A DNA stretch of 64,000 nt from Candidatus Spongiihabitans thiooxidans. Lineage in GTDB: Bacteria > Pseudomonadota > Gammaproteobacteria > Arenicellales > Poriferihabitantaceae. The notes beneath the pieces were generated by a model. The model saw only the letters and a program-made list of their open reading frames with translations. It did not search any database and had not been told where the DNA came from. Below, piece by piece: positions 8,947 to 20,532 of the stretch (its first letter is position 1; each line of letters begins with the position of its first letter). The position numbers and the translations under genes were made by a program. Where the stretch lies: assembly GCA_001543005.1 (NCBI GenBank), contig LFLB01000002.1, positions 62,001-126,000 of the forward strand, given 5' to 3'.

Positions 8947-11900
8947 ATGTTGTATAAAATAAAAATAATTATTTTTGTTTTGGCTGTTGTATTGCTTATG
9001 CCGCTGGCGGCTACGGTGTTTTTGAATCAAAGCGATGTAAAGAATTTAATTGAATCTTATATGGAATCGAAAACCGGCCGGGTATTTACCATTGAAGGCG
9101 GCTTGAGTGCAAAATGGAGCCTGTCCCCGACGATTTATGCGCAACAAATCAGGCTTGCCAACAGCAGTTGGGCACGAACGCCTTTTGCCTTTGCCGCAGA
9201 CAAATTAACTATTTCGCTTTCTTTTGCTAAATTGATCCAAGGTCAGTTGAAAGTCACCGCTATTGAATTGGACAAACCACAATTGTGGATTGAGCGGCAT
9301 CCTGCAACGAAAATATTTAATCTTGATTTAAGATCACCCAAAAAGACCTCTAAAAGAAACCGATTATTGCCTGATTGGGTGGCAATAGAAGCGCTTACTA
9401 TTCGCAATGGCTGGATATTCTATTTTCATGAAGACCGTGACTGGGAATTTAGAATTGACCATGCCACCGTAGCATCTACGGGGGTCAATCGACCTACTCG
9501 CATTGATGTGTTGGGTGAAGTTGAAAAAACTGCAATTTCGATGTCTGGAGAATTAGGTACCCTGGAATCATTGTTGCGCTTTCGGGAATCACCGGTAACA
9601 CTCAGCGGATACGTTGGAGTGCCCTCCAATCAGGTTTCAATTTCCGGAGTGATCCAGAATTTGTTTCTATGGCATGGATTGAATCTTTGGATTGATGCAA
9701 ACGTGACCAATTTAGCCGATCTGTCAAATTTATTCGGGTTTTGGTTGCCACCATATAGAAATATCTCTGCACAATGGGAATTGATTCAACCGGAAACGCC
9801 CAGAACTATGCGATTGGAGTCCTTAAATTTAGAGTCATCGGAGTACGGATTGCAGGCTTACGTTACGGGAGAAATTGGGCAATTGATAGGATTTAATGAA
9901 GTTGATATTAAATTTCATGCAAAAGGAAATCTTGATAGGGAAATAATATCGCCAAGTATTATTCATGAAGTGAAGCTGGAAACCTCCATTGCCGGAAGTG
10001 TTTTCGGAGACCGGAGAAATTTAACACTCAATATCGAACATGCGGAAATTGTTGCAGAGGGAATCAGCGTCAATGCTACTGGCGCAGTTTCTAATGTGCT
10101 CAACGACTGGTCTGCACCCTTGCCATTGGAAATGAAAATCGAGAGTCCGGACTCATTGGCCAGGCTATTTGACAGGTCTGAGGGAGGGCCCACGGGATTG
10201 AAGTGGCCTGATACTCAAGAGATAAATGTTGTGGCCAATCTAAATCATCAGGCATTGAGTTTTGATTTGATGGACATTAAAATAGCAATCGACAAAATAT
10301 CAAGTGCCACGGAAAGTTTAAATCTAAACGCAACAGGAAAAATAAATGACTTGGGCTCGGGTCAAATCGGTGAAATTGAGTTCGTTGCCGTGATCAATCG
10401 GGAGATGATGAATCAAATTTACCCATCCAGGATGCTGGCACTGGTCGATGAATTATCTCTGGCCGGATCTGTTTCAATTAAAGGTTCATCGGTGACGCTA
10501 TCTAACCTTGAGATTCGCGGACAGGGCGATGGGGTGCAACTAAACGGCATTGGGTCTGCCGGGAATTTGTTAAAATTTCAGGATTTTCAAATGGATATGC
10601 AGTTGGGCGTAAACAATCTCTCCAAACTTGAGTCTCTGGCCAAGCAAAAGCTGCCCAAGGCCGGGCCTTTGAATATAGCCGGCGTATTGCAGCAAGATTC
10701 TGAAGGAAAATTCAATCTCAACAAAATCACCGCAACGCTGGTTGATGCTGATTTAACGATTGATATTGACGGTCAAATCCTTGAACTTGGGGATGCGCCA
10801 AATATAAATCTGAATATAGGATTGCGGTTGGATTCAGTCGATCCAATTGATGATATGTATCCAGATCTTCCGTTTTCTGGTTTGTTATCTCAGTTATTGC
10901 CTTTGAACGGCAGTGCTCAATTATCTGGTCAACCTGTTGAAGGTGAATCTGGTGGCTACTCGCTCAAGAAAATAAATGTGGCTACGCTATCTGATAAATT
11001 CAGCGGACAGATTTTCGGACGCATTGATAATTTGTTTGCCGAGGAGACTTCGCAATCGAGTGATTTACCTGACCGGCTTGCTCAAACGTTATCCGGGAAA
11101 TTGTCAATGGAATTGTCGAGGAATGCAGGCCATGAATTTATGACTGATGTAGATATTCCAGTGTTAAACCCATCTATACTGTCAGGTGACTTGTCCGGTT
11201 CTATGGATATTGTATTCTCGGAGGGTGGGGTTGGTTTGGAAAATATCGATTTGAATATAAATTCAGAGCACGCAACGCTAAATGCCAGTGGCGCATTTAG
11301 CCAAATCTCTCCATTGCAAGCGGATGAATTTGAGTTGAAATTCGATGCCAAGTCACTGGCAGCGATAGTACGGAGTACCGATTTGCCCTTGGTATGGGAT
11401 AATCCGGCGAAGGGAACAATTAGTTTTAAAAATAATCATAATACCCGGAATATCTCGTTTGATATTGAAATAGCAGGGAATGATCTTTCCGGGAAAATTG
11501 GTTTTATTCATTCAAAAGCAGACGACACTTCAGAGGCTAAAAGGAACTATTGGGCTAAACTGGTTTCGAAAAATTTCGATTTAACGGCGCTTTTAGTTGA
11601 AGACGATGATTCGGACAGGTTTTTCTCCCAGACGCCGCTGAAACTCGATTGGTTGATGGATATCCAGGCAGAAATAAATTTTAGTGCTGAACATTTTAAG
11701 AACACCGCCTTTATTTTGGATAATTTCAAGTCAACAATATCAGTTGACAATGGGCATCTGGTCACGACAGTAAGTGGAAAAAGCAGCCGGGGGTCGATTA
11801 ACGCAAATCTTGCACTGGCCCCAAAAAATCAAACCGGGCAAAACCAAAAATTCGATACGCATTTTGAGGTTAATGGTAAAAATGTTGATTTTTCTGCGCT

Positions 11901-12585
11901 AACCAAACTGGGAAAGTCAGCTTCTGACAATGCCGGCGTATTTTCTGTGGGTATTAATCTTGATGGAACAGGTGGCTCTATTTCAGAAATCGCCGGCAAC
12001 GCAACTGGCTCAGTATTGTTAGAGTTCAGTGGGGCGAAAATTAAAAACGATGGTTTGCAACGCATTGGCGGGGACTTATTTCTGGGACTGTTTGATGCGA
12101 TCAATCCGCTGAGTAAACAAGACGAGTATCTGGACATTGAATGCGGGGTAATTCAATTTAATGTGAATAATGGCGTTGCACAAACAAAGTATGGCTTGGC
12201 GTTAAAAACCACCGAGGTTACTTTTCTTGGCGGGGGTGATGTCAAACTGGGTGACGAGAAATTAAAACTTGTTATTAGCCCGAAAGCCAGAAAAGGTTTC
12301 GGAATAAATACCAGTTCTATTGCAAAAATGATTCGGGTGGGCGGGACAATTAAGCATCCTCAAATCAAAACGTACTCTAAAGGTTTAGTAACATCCGCTA
12401 TCGCATTAAGTGCGGCTATCTCAAGCGGTGGGCTAAGCTTGCTCGCGCAAGGACTGTATGATAAAATCCGTGCCAATGCAGATGTATGTCGTATCGCAGT
12501 AGAGGGCGGGTTAAAAAGCGAAGGAGGAAAAAACGACGCCGAAAATGGTGCCGAAAATGGAGCATTACCCATAGAATCCAATTAA
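8947..12585 (+). CDS. AsmA family protein (giant, 1212 aa)
   Basis: Inner-membrane-anchored periplasmic protein of the AsmA/TamB/YhdP group, which contributes to lipid transfer and outer-membrane homeostasis. An N-terminal signal anchor (residues ~5-25, IIIFVLAVVLLMPLAATVF) is followed by an AsmA domain ('GRVFTIEGGLSAKWSLSPTI'). Then come ~900 residues of alternating beta-strand pattern with recurring 'LNLNATG' and 'VQLNGIGSAG' type segments, and a C-terminal AsmA_2 region ('NATGSVLLEFSGAKIKNDGLQRIGGDLF'). The tail has a short repeated DAENGAENGA. It is twice the length of E. coli AsmA. A methyltransferase gene starts 6 bp downstream. Confidence 0.86.
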   Translation: MLYKIKIIIFVLAVVLLMPLAATVFLNQSDVKNLIESYMESKTGRVFTIEGGLSAKWSLSPTIYAQQIRLANSSWARTPFAFAADKLTISLSFAKLIQGQLKVTAIELDKPQLWIERHPATKIFNLDLRSPKKTSKRNRLLPDWVAIEALTIRNGWIFYFHEDRDWEFRIDHATVASTGVNRPTRIDVLGEVEKTAISMSGELGTLESLLRFRESPVTLSGYVGVPSNQVSISGVIQNLFLWHGLNLWIDANVTNLADLSNLFGFWLPPYRNISAQWELIQPETPRTMRLESLNLESSEYGLQAYVTGEIGQLIGFNEVDIKFHAKGNLDREIISPSIIHEVKLETSIAGSVFGDRRNLTLNIEHAEIVAEGISVNATGAVSNVLNDWSAPLPLEMKIESPDSLARLFDRSEGGPTGLKWPDTQEINVVANLNHQALSFDLMDIKIAIDKISSATESLNLNATGKINDLGSGQIGEIEFVAVINREMMNQIYPSRMLALVDELSLAGSVSIKGSSVTLSNLEIRGQGDGVQLNGIGSAGNLLKFQDFQMDMQLGVNNLSKLESLAKQKLPKAGPLNIAGVLQQDSEGKFNLNKITATLVDADLTIDIDGQILELGDAPNINLNIGLRLDSVDPIDDMYPDLPFSGLLSQLLPLNGSAQLSGQPVEGESGGYSLKKINVATLSDKFSGQIFGRIDNLFAEETSQSSDLPDRLAQTLSGKLSMELSRNAGHEFMTDVDIPVLNPSILSGDLSGSMDIVFSEGGVGLENIDLNINSEHATLNASGAFSQISPLQADEFELKFDAKSLAAIVRSTDLPLVWDNPAKGTISFKNNHNTRNISFDIEIAGNDLSGKIGFIHSKADDTSEAKRNYWAKLVSKNFDLTALLVEDDDSDRFFSQTPLKLDWLMDIQAEINFSAEHFKNTAFILDNFKSTISVDNGHLVTTVSGKSSRGSINANLALAPKNQTGQNQKFDTHFEVNGKNVDFSALTKLGKSASDNAGVFSVGINLDGTGGSISEIAGNATGSVLLEFSGAKIKNDGLQRIGGDLFLGLFDAINPLSKQDEYLDIECGVIQFNVNNGVAQTKYGLALKTTEVTFLGGGDVKLGDEKLKLVISPKARKGFGINTSSIAKMIRVGGTIKHPQIKTYSKGLVTSAIALSAAISSGGLSLLAQGLYDKIRANADVCRIAVEGGLKSEGGKNDAENGAENGALPIESN

Positions 12586-12591
12586 ATTAAT

Positions 12592-13242
12592 ATGAAGCCA
12601 TTTTCACAGGCTTGCGAAAATAATAAACAACCTATTCTTGAGGTATTAAAAAATTATTTTGCCAACGCCTCAGGCATCCTCGAAATCGGCTCCGGTACGG
12701 GTCAGCATGCAGTATTCTTTGCTGAAAATTTGCCTGGGCTATTTTGGCAAACCAGCGACCAGGCTCAGTTTCATCAGGGCATTAATCTTTGGATAGACGA
12801 TGTTGCATTAGATAATGTTGGCAAACCCATAACCCTTGATGTGAGACAAGAGGAGCAATGGCCAGCCGATATTGTGAATAAACAGGATTCTGGCGTAAGA
12901 TTTGATGGTGTTTTCAGTGCCAATACCGCACATATAATGTCCTGGGATGCGGTTGTGGAAATGTTCAGAGGGGTAGGGTGTCTGCTAATGGATAATGGAC
13001 TGTTTGTCTTATATGGACCGTTTAACCGTAATGGGGAATTTACCAGCCCAAGCAACGAAAAATTTCATGATGGGTTGCTCTGTCAGGACCTACAGATGGG
13101 AATTCGGGATGATCGCGCCATTGTCGCCCTGGCTAATCGAAATAAGCTATCGCTAATTGACGATATAGCTATGCCCGCGAACAATCGAATTCTGGTTTTC
13201 TCCAAGTGTTTTTATAAAACCTCAGTAAAATCAGCAATATAA
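12592..13242 (+). CDS. DUF938 class I SAM-dependent methyltransferase
   Basis: 216-aa protein. Motif I of the methyltransferase fold, 'ILEIGSGTGQHAVFFA', is at residues ~29-44, followed by 'WQTSDQ' and 'FDGVFSANTAHIMSW', which are diagnostic of the DUF938 family. Substrate unknown. It starts 6 bp after the AsmA stop, so it is probably in the same transcript. Confidence 0.88.
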   Translation: MKPFSQACENNKQPILEVLKNYFANASGILEIGSGTGQHAVFFAENLPGLFWQTSDQAQFHQGINLWIDDVALDNVGKPITLDVRQEEQWPADIVNKQDSGVRFDGVFSANTAHIMSWDAVVEMFRGVGCLLMDNGLFVLYGPFNRNGEFTSPSNEKFHDGLLCQDLQMGIRDDRAIVALANRNKLSLIDDIAMPANNRILVFSKCFYKTSVKSAI

Positions 13243-13405
13243 AATTACCAGGCACAAATGTAGTACATGTCTGGTAGTAAGATGCTCTGGGATAGGGTAT
13301 ATTCGATAATATTAAAGCTGGCGTGATTTGTGTTGTTGATAGTCTTGAAGTTGAGGCGATTATGTCTCGAAAGGAAACGCTGATTAATTCAGTGTTTCAT
13401 TATAG

Positions 13406-13449
13406 TGTTGTTGCTCTGATAACGTCAGGATGGCATTATCAGAGCTTCC
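13406..13449 (+). repeat. Hairpin repeat element, copy B (upstream of glnA)
   Basis: A 44-bp copy of the element also found before proC and rpoE. Here the arms are perfect: GCTCTGATAA at 13413-13422 and its complement TTATCAGAGC at 13436-13445, with a 13-nt middle. It lies 52 nt before the glnA start codon, inside the glnA leader. Confidence 0.87.
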
Positions 13450-13501
13450 TAAATAATTAAATTGCCAGGAGATTTCTGGTATTCGAACCGAGGTTATTTA
13501 T

Positions 13502-14911
13502 ATGTCTGTAGCAAACGCGTTGAAGTTAATAAAAGAAAGTGAAGCAAAGTTTGTCGATTTGCGATTTACCGATACTCTGGGCAAGGAGCATCATATTACC
13601 TACCCGACTGGTATGGTGGATGAGGAATTGTTTGTAGACGGGAAAATGTTTGATGGGTCGTCAATTGCCGGATGGAAAGAAATAAACGAATCCGACATGA
13701 TTCTGATGCCTGATTCGGCCAGCGCAGTCGTGGATCCATTTAGCCAGGATACCACCGTAAATTTGCGTTGCGATGTTATTGAACCCATGGATATGCAAGG
13801 CTATGACCGGGATCCCAGATCCATCGCTAAACGGGCCGAGGCTTATTTGCATTCGACGGAAATTGGTGATACCGCTTACTTTGGCCCAGAAAACGAATTC
13901 TTTTTATTTGACTCAGTGCATTGGGCCAACGACATGAGTGGCGCGTTTTACGACATCGATTCATCTGAAGCAGCCTGGAACAGCGGGAAAGAATACGAAG
14001 ATGGCAACATCGGTCACAGGCCCGGTGTCAAAGGCGGGTATTTCCCGGTTGCACCAGTGGATAGCCAAGCCGATATCAGGGGCAAGATGTGTTTGACTAT
14101 GGAACAAATGGGGTTGGGTGTGGAAGTTCATCACCATGAAGTGGGAACTGCGGGACAAGCAGAAATAGGCTGTGTATTTAATACGTTGGTCACAAAAGCA
14201 GATGAAGTGCAAATTTTCAAGTATGTGGTTCACAATGTCGCCCATGAGCACGGGTTGACTGCAACCTTTATGCCTAAGCCTGTGGTTGGTGATAATGGCT
14301 CTGGTATGCACGTTCACCAATCCATATTCAAAGACGGTGATAACATTTTTTCCGGGGAGCAATACGGTGGTTTAAGCGATCAGGCGTTGTATTACATTGG
14401 CGGAATTTTCAAGCACGCCAAGGCGATCAATGCTTTTGCCAATGCCAGCACCAATAGTTACAAACGGCTGGTTCCGGGTTTTGAAGCCCCGGTATTATTG
14501 GCTTATTCGGCTTGCAACCGCTCTGCATCCTGCCGTATTCCGTATGTTTCAAATCCAAAAGGGCGGAGGATTGAGATTCGTTTTCCCGATTCAACGGCTA
14601 ATCCTTATTTGGCATTTTCAGCAATGCTGATGGCCGGGCTGGATGGAATTCAGAACAAAACTCACCCCGGCGAGCCTAACGATAAGGACTTGTACGAGCT
14701 TTCGCCGGAACAGGAAAAAAAGATTCCTGTCGTGGCTCACGGCTTGGATATTGCCTTGGAAGCACTTGATAGTGACCGCAAGTTTTTGCTTGAGGGTGGT
14801 GTATTTAGTAATGATTCGATTGACGCTTACATCAATCTGAAAATGAAGGAGGTGAATCGCCTTAGAATGGCTACTCATCCGATTGAGTTCGAAATGTATT
14901 ACAGCGTTTAA
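13502..14911 (+). CDS. glnA: Glutamine synthetase, type I (GSI-beta)
   Basis: ATP-dependent ammonium assimilation, glutamate to glutamine; cytosolic dodecamer. 469 aa as in the family. Landmarks: 'FDGSSIAGW' (~50), '[11 protein letters not shown]' (~129), the ATP-site segment '[18 protein letters not shown]', and near residue 395 '[13 protein letters not shown]', the adenylylation loop containing the modified Tyr. It is therefore probably controlled by GlnE adenylylation. No clear sigma-54 -24/-12 box with correct spacing was found in the leader, which is instead occupied by a hairpin repeat. No glnL/glnG follows; hflK is next. Confidence 0.97.
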   Translation: MSVANALKLIKESEAKFVDLRFTDTLGKEHHITYPTGMVDEELFVDGKMFDGSSIAGWKEINESDMILMPDSASAVVDPFSQDTTVNLRCDVIEPMDMQGYDRDPRSIAKRAEAYLHSTEIGDTAYFGPENEFFLFDSVHWANDMSGAFYDIDSSEAAWNSGKEYEDGNIGHRPGVKGGYFPVAPVDSQADIRGKMCLTMEQMGLGVEVHHHEVGTAGQAEIGCVFNTLVTKADEVQIFKYVVHNVAHEHGLTATFMPKPVVGDNGSGMHVHQSIFKDGDNIFSGEQYGGLSDQALYYIGGIFKHAKAINAFANASTNSYKRLVPGFEAPVLLAYSACNRSASCRIPYVSNPKGRRIEIRFPDSTANPYLAFSAMLMAGLDGIQNKTHPGEPNDKDLYELSPEQEKKIPVVAHGLDIALEALDSDRKFLLEGGVFSNDSIDAYINLKMKEVNRLRMATHPIEFEMYYSV

Positions 14912-14931
14912 CTTCAGAAATCAAAAGACCA

Positions 14932-14954
14932 AGCGCGCACCATAATAGCGCGCT
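14932..14954 (+). terminator. Hairpin after glnA (possible terminator without U-run)
   Basis: A perfect 7-bp stem AGCGCGC / GCGCGCT around a 9-nt loop starts 20 nt after the glnA stop. No T-tract follows, so it may stabilise the 3' end or act on RNA from either strand rather than be a classical intrinsic terminator. Confidence 0.4.
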
Positions 14955-15070
14955 CCGAACTGACCGAAATTAATGGTGCAACTCTATCGAGAGTGAGCGT
15001 AGCATGGGTCGTTAGATTTTTAACCATTATGATACAATAACCGACTTATTCAATATTGTGGAACTAATCA

Positions 15071-16357
15071 ATGCCTTGGAATCAATCTGAATCAAATCAA
15101 CCTGGATCAAATAAATCTGGAACGGGCGGTAACAACGATGACCCTTGGGGTCAACGTAATCGTCGTGGAACTGGCCGTCAACCGGGACCGCCGGACTTGG
15201 ACGAAATATTTCGGCAAGCAAAAGAGCGTATAGATAATCTGTTTGGTCGCCTAACCGGTGGTGGTGGCAATGGCGGTGGCTCCTCTGGCGGTGGCAAGTC
15301 CGGCGGAAACGGCCTGATTATACTACTGCTGGTTATCGGCCTGGGATTTTGGGTTTCTACCGGCATTTATACCGTCGATCAAGGTGAACAGGCCATCGAG
15401 TTGCGCTTTGGAAAATATACCGAAACCAATGATGCCGGACTGCATTGGCATATCCCCACCCCGTTCGAATCCGTTGAAATAATAAATACCCAAAACGTTA
15501 ACACTGTGGAAGTGGGTTATCGCAAGGGCAATAGAACGGTTCAATCGGTGCCCCGTGAAGCGTTGATGCTTACTCAGGATGAAAATATTATCGATATTCA
15601 TTTTGCCGTGCAATATGATATTAAGGATCCTACGGATTTATTGTTCAATGTCAGTGAGTACAACTCTCGGGATATTGCCGACAGTGTCGTACGACAGGCA
15701 ACGGAAAGCGCGGTGCGGGAAATCGTTGGTCGCAATACCATGGATTTTGCCATTACCGAGGGACGTGCGCAGTTGGCGTCAGAAGCCAAATCGCTGGTAC
15801 AAAGTATTCTCGATCGTTATCAGACCGGTATTAATATTCGTACCGTTGAGATGCAAAATGCGCAACCGCCGGAACAGGTCAAGGATGCATTTGACGATGT
15901 GGTCAGGGCGCGGGAGGATGAGCAGCGGTTGAAAAATCTTGCCGAAGCGTATGCCAACGATGTCATCCCCAAGGCGCGGGGTTTCTCGGCGCGAATCTTG
16001 CAGGAAGCGGATGCCTATAAGGCCTCAATTATAGCCAAGGCGGAGGGTGAAACGGCGCGTTTTGATCAGGTGTTGAGCGAATATAGCAAGGCGCCGGATA
16101 TCACCAGAGATCGTCTTTACCTGGAAACCATGGAACAGGTATTTAGTCGTTCCAGTAAAATGATTATCGATCAGCAGAACGGTGGTAACACTGTCATGTA
16201 TTTACCGCTCGATCAATTGTTAAAAAATCGGAGTCAATTTTCAGAAGAAAGCGATCCGTCAAACCAGAGCAGCGGCAATCGCTCGGCGGGTAATCAAGTA
16301 ACCAATCGTTCTTTACGATCGACCAACCGAAGTGTTGATCGCACAGTGAGGCAGTAA
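15071..16357 (+). CDS. hflK: FtsH protease modulator HflK
   Basis: SPFH/prohibitin-family membrane protein that forms a cage with HflC around FtsH and tempers its proteolysis. 428 aa. The N-terminus 'MPWNQSES' and 'GQRNRRGTGRQPGPPDLDEIF' are typical, then a Gly-rich linker (~62-79), one TM segment (~81-98), the SPFH domain ('TVDQGEQAIELRFGKY' to 'AKAEGETARFDQVL') and a Ser/Asn/Arg-rich tail with near-repeats of NRS. hflC starts 2 bp after its stop. Confidence 0.95.
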   Translation: MPWNQSESNQPGSNKSGTGGNNDDPWGQRNRRGTGRQPGPPDLDEIFRQAKERIDNLFGRLTGGGGNGGGSSGGGKSGGNGLIILLLVIGLGFWVSTGIYTVDQGEQAIELRFGKYTETNDAGLHWHIPTPFESVEIINTQNVNTVEVGYRKGNRTVQSVPREALMLTQDENIIDIHFAVQYDIKDPTDLLFNVSEYNSRDIADSVVRQATESAVREIVGRNTMDFAITEGRAQLASEAKSLVQSILDRYQTGINIRTVEMQNAQPPEQVKDAFDDVVRAREDEQRLKNLAEAYANDVIPKARGFSARILQEADAYKASIIAKAEGETARFDQVLSEYSKAPDITRDRLYLETMEQVFSRSSKMIIDQQNGGNTVMYLPLDQLLKNRSQFSEESDPSNQSSGNRSAGNQVTNRSLRSTNRSVDRTVRQ

Positions 16358-16359
16358 TC

Positions 16360-17238
16360 ATGAACGCTAAATCAACACTCATTCTTGTACTGGTTGCGAT
16401 TGCTGGGGCAATCGTTTTTTCCGCGGCATACTTTGTCGATGAACGGGAGAGGGCCATCGTATTTAAATTTGGTGAAATTGTGGACTCCGATGTCAAACCT
16501 GGACTGCACTGGAAAATTCCATTCATTAACAATGTCCAGTACTTCGATGCCCGGGTGCAAACTATGGATGCTGATCCGGAGTTGTATTTAACCCGTGAAA
16601 AGAAAAATCTGGTGGTCGATTCTTTTGTGAAATGGAAAATCAGGGATGTGCACCAGTATTACACCCGATTGAAAGGTCGAAAAGAAAATGCGCGCTCACG
16701 CTTGTCACAACGCGTGAATGACAGTTTGCGTCAGGAGTTCGGCAAGCGTACCGTGCAAGAGGTGATATCCGGGGATAGAAAGCAAATTATGGAAGTGGTG
16801 CAGAAAATTATGAATGAAGAAGCGGCAACGCTGGGAATAGAAATTATAGATGTGCGTTTAAAAAGGGTGGATCTGGATCCGGCGATTAGCGAACGGGTAT
16901 ATCAGCGTATGGCCGCAGAGCGGCAGCGTGTTGCAAAAGAGCTGCGCGCTCAAGGCGAAGAGGAGGCGGAAAAAATTCGCGCCAATGCTGACCGCCAACG
17001 GGAAATTTTACTGGCCAATGCCGATCGGGATGCTCAAATTATCCGTGGTGAAGGCGATGCTACTGCAACCGCGGCTTATGCAGTTACTTTCGGAAAAGAT
17101 CCGGAGTTTTATAATCTGTACCGCAGTCTTAATGCATACCGAGACAGCTTTAACAGCAAACAGGATTTGATAATAGTCGATCCCAGCTCAGCGTTTTTCA
17201 AATATTTTAAAGCACCGAAAGCTGCGGCAACCAACTAG
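16360..17238 (+). CDS. hflC: FtsH protease modulator HflC
   Basis: Partner of HflK, 292 aa. N-terminal signal anchor (residues ~5-24), then the SPFH domain starting 'VDERERAIVFKFGEIVDSDVKPGLHWKIPF' in overlapping pieces, and a coiled-coil region 'AAERQRVAKELRAQGEEEAEKIRA' split by charged residues. The C-terminal 'GEGDATATAAYAVTFGKDPEFYNLYRSL' is typical. The 2-bp spacing from hflK implies coexpression. Confidence 0.95.
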   Translation: MNAKSTLILVLVAIAGAIVFSAAYFVDERERAIVFKFGEIVDSDVKPGLHWKIPFINNVQYFDARVQTMDADPELYLTREKKNLVVDSFVKWKIRDVHQYYTRLKGRKENARSRLSQRVNDSLRQEFGKRTVQEVISGDRKQIMEVVQKIMNEEAATLGIEIIDVRLKRVDLDPAISERVYQRMAAERQRVAKELRAQGEEEAEKIRANADRQREILLANADRDAQIIRGEGDATATAAYAVTFGKDPEFYNLYRSLNAYRDSFNSKQDLIIVDPSSAFFKYFKAPKAAATN

Positions 17239-17311
17239 TTTTTGTTTGATTATTCGCCGCTCGATTCAAGGGTCTGTTTAAAAAATTGCCTTTCAAATTT
17301 AATACCGGGCT

Positions 17312-18842
<1,531 letters not shown>

Positions 18843-18883
18843 TCCGTTTATCGACAGGCTATATATTATCTTGAGATCAGAGC

Positions 18884-20347
18884 ATGGCAACCATAAAACT
18901 TAATGATTCAAAATTATTCCGCCAGCAATGTTATATCAACGGTCAATGGCGAGATGCGAATAGCGGAGAACAAATAGATGTAACCAATCCTGCCGATGGA
19001 TCAGTTGTTGCTAAAGTGCCAAAAATGGGGGCGGACGAAACACGAGAGGCGATTGATTATGCAAGGATCGCTCAGCTGGGTTGGCGGAAAACGCTGGCTA
19101 ATGAACGCGCGGTTATTTTGCGGCGCTGGTGTGATTTGATGCTGGAAAACCAGGACGACCTCGCCATGCTAATGACGATGGAACAGGGTAAGCCATTGGC
19201 AGAAGCGCGCGGTGAGATCGGTTATTCTGCCTCATTTTTGGAGTGGTTTGCTGGCGAAGGGCGTCGAATCAGCGGTGGCACGATCCCTCAACACCAGGCG
19301 GATAAACGACTTATCGTCATCAAGCAACCGATCGGCGTTTGCGTTGCCATTACACCGTGGAATTTTCCGTCTGCAATGATTACCCGAAAAGTAGGGCCGG
19401 CTCTGGCCGCAGGTTGCGCTGTGGTGGTGAAACCGGCCACCCAGACTCCACTGTCCGCTTTTGCATTGTGTGAACTGGCGCAGCGAGCTGGAATGCCGCC
19501 CGGACTGTTTAGTGTATTAACTGGCTCTGCAAGCGCCATTGGTGGGGAGATGACCTCGAATCCTGCGGTACGCCATTTGAGTTTTACCGGCTCCACAGAA
19601 ATTGGCCGACTATTGATGAAACAATGTTCAGATTCAATCATCAAGGTGGCTTTGGAACTTGGTGGAAATGCCCCGTTTATAGTTTTCGATGATGCAAACC
19701 TGGAGGCTGCGGTACAAGGTGCAATGATTTCAAAATACAGAAACACCGGGCAAACCTGCGTCTGTAGTAATCGTATTTATGTCCAGGATAGCGTTTACGA
19801 TGAGTTTGCCAGAAAACTTTCCAGAGAGGTTGAGAAAATGAAAGTGGGCCCAGGAATTGATGAAGATGTTGTTCAGGGCCCATTGATTAACATGAATGCG
19901 GTGGAGAAAGTTGAACAACATATTGCGGATGCGGTAAGCCTGGGGGCGGAAATTGTAGTAGGGGGTAAACGTCATGAACTTGGAGGGACTTATTTCCAGC
20001 CAACTTTATTAACCAACGTAACCGCTAAAATGAAAGTGGCCAGAGAAGAAACTTTCGGTCCTCTGGCACCACTTTTCAGGTTTACCGAGGAGGATGAGGT
20101 TGTCAAAATGGCAAATGATACTGAATTTGGATTAGCGTCTTATTTTTATAGTAATGATCTTGCCCGGGTATGGCGAGTATCTGAAGCATTGGAATACGGT
20201 ATGGTGGGCATTAATACCGGTTTGATATCCACGGAAGTGGCCCCGTTTGGTGGAATCAAACAATCCGGGCTGGGAAGGGAAGGTTCTTCCTGCGGTATTG
20301 AAGAATATCTTGAAATGAAATATTTATGCATGGGTGGTATCGAATAA
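18884..20347 (+). CDS. gabD: NAD(P)-dependent succinate-semialdehyde dehydrogenase
   Basis: Aldehyde dehydrogenase superfamily, 487 aa. It oxidises succinate semialdehyde to succinate, feeding the TCA cycle. The motifs 'FTGSTEIGRLL' (~230-240), catalytic Glu in 'LELGGNAPFIVFDDA' (~256), and catalytic Cys in 'NTGQTCVCSNRIYV' (~287) are intact. 'WNFPSAMITRKVGPALAAG' and the C-terminal 'GGIKQSGLGREGS' favour the GabD subfamily. No gabT or GABA permease is adjacent, so it appears to be a stand-alone gene. Confidence 0.88.
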   Translation: MATIKLNDSKLFRQQCYINGQWRDANSGEQIDVTNPADGSVVAKVPKMGADETREAIDYARIAQLGWRKTLANERAVILRRWCDLMLENQDDLAMLMTMEQGKPLAEARGEIGYSASFLEWFAGEGRRISGGTIPQHQADKRLIVIKQPIGVCVAITPWNFPSAMITRKVGPALAAGCAVVVKPATQTPLSAFALCELAQRAGMPPGLFSVLTGSASAIGGEMTSNPAVRHLSFTGSTEIGRLLMKQCSDSIIKVALELGGNAPFIVFDDANLEAAVQGAMISKYRNTGQTCVCSNRIYVQDSVYDEFARKLSREVEKMKVGPGIDEDVVQGPLINMNAVEKVEQHIADAVSLGAEIVVGGKRHELGGTYFQPTLLTNVTAKMKVAREETFGPLAPLFRFTEEDEVVKMANDTEFGLASYFYSNDLARVWRVSEALEYGMVGINTGLISTEVAPFGGIKQSGLGREGSSCGIEEYLEMKYLCMGGIE

Positions 20348-20532
20348 GTGGTGATTATTCATTTATGCGGTTTTTTAGGGTAGGATTAAATAAAAATTAT
20401 CTGCATATATCGCTTGCAAAGAGTGGATGTTGGGCGTTAAACTCCTCTATGGGATACTTTAGAAAAGTCATGATCACCGACATAGTTTTTGAGAGCATCA
20501 CATAATATTAATAAAACTAGAGATAAGCTGGT

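Noticed and set aside
13250-13345. Sigma-54 (-24/-12) promoter for glnA
   Set aside because: Candidate GG...GC pairs have the wrong spacing or lack one element; no convincing site.
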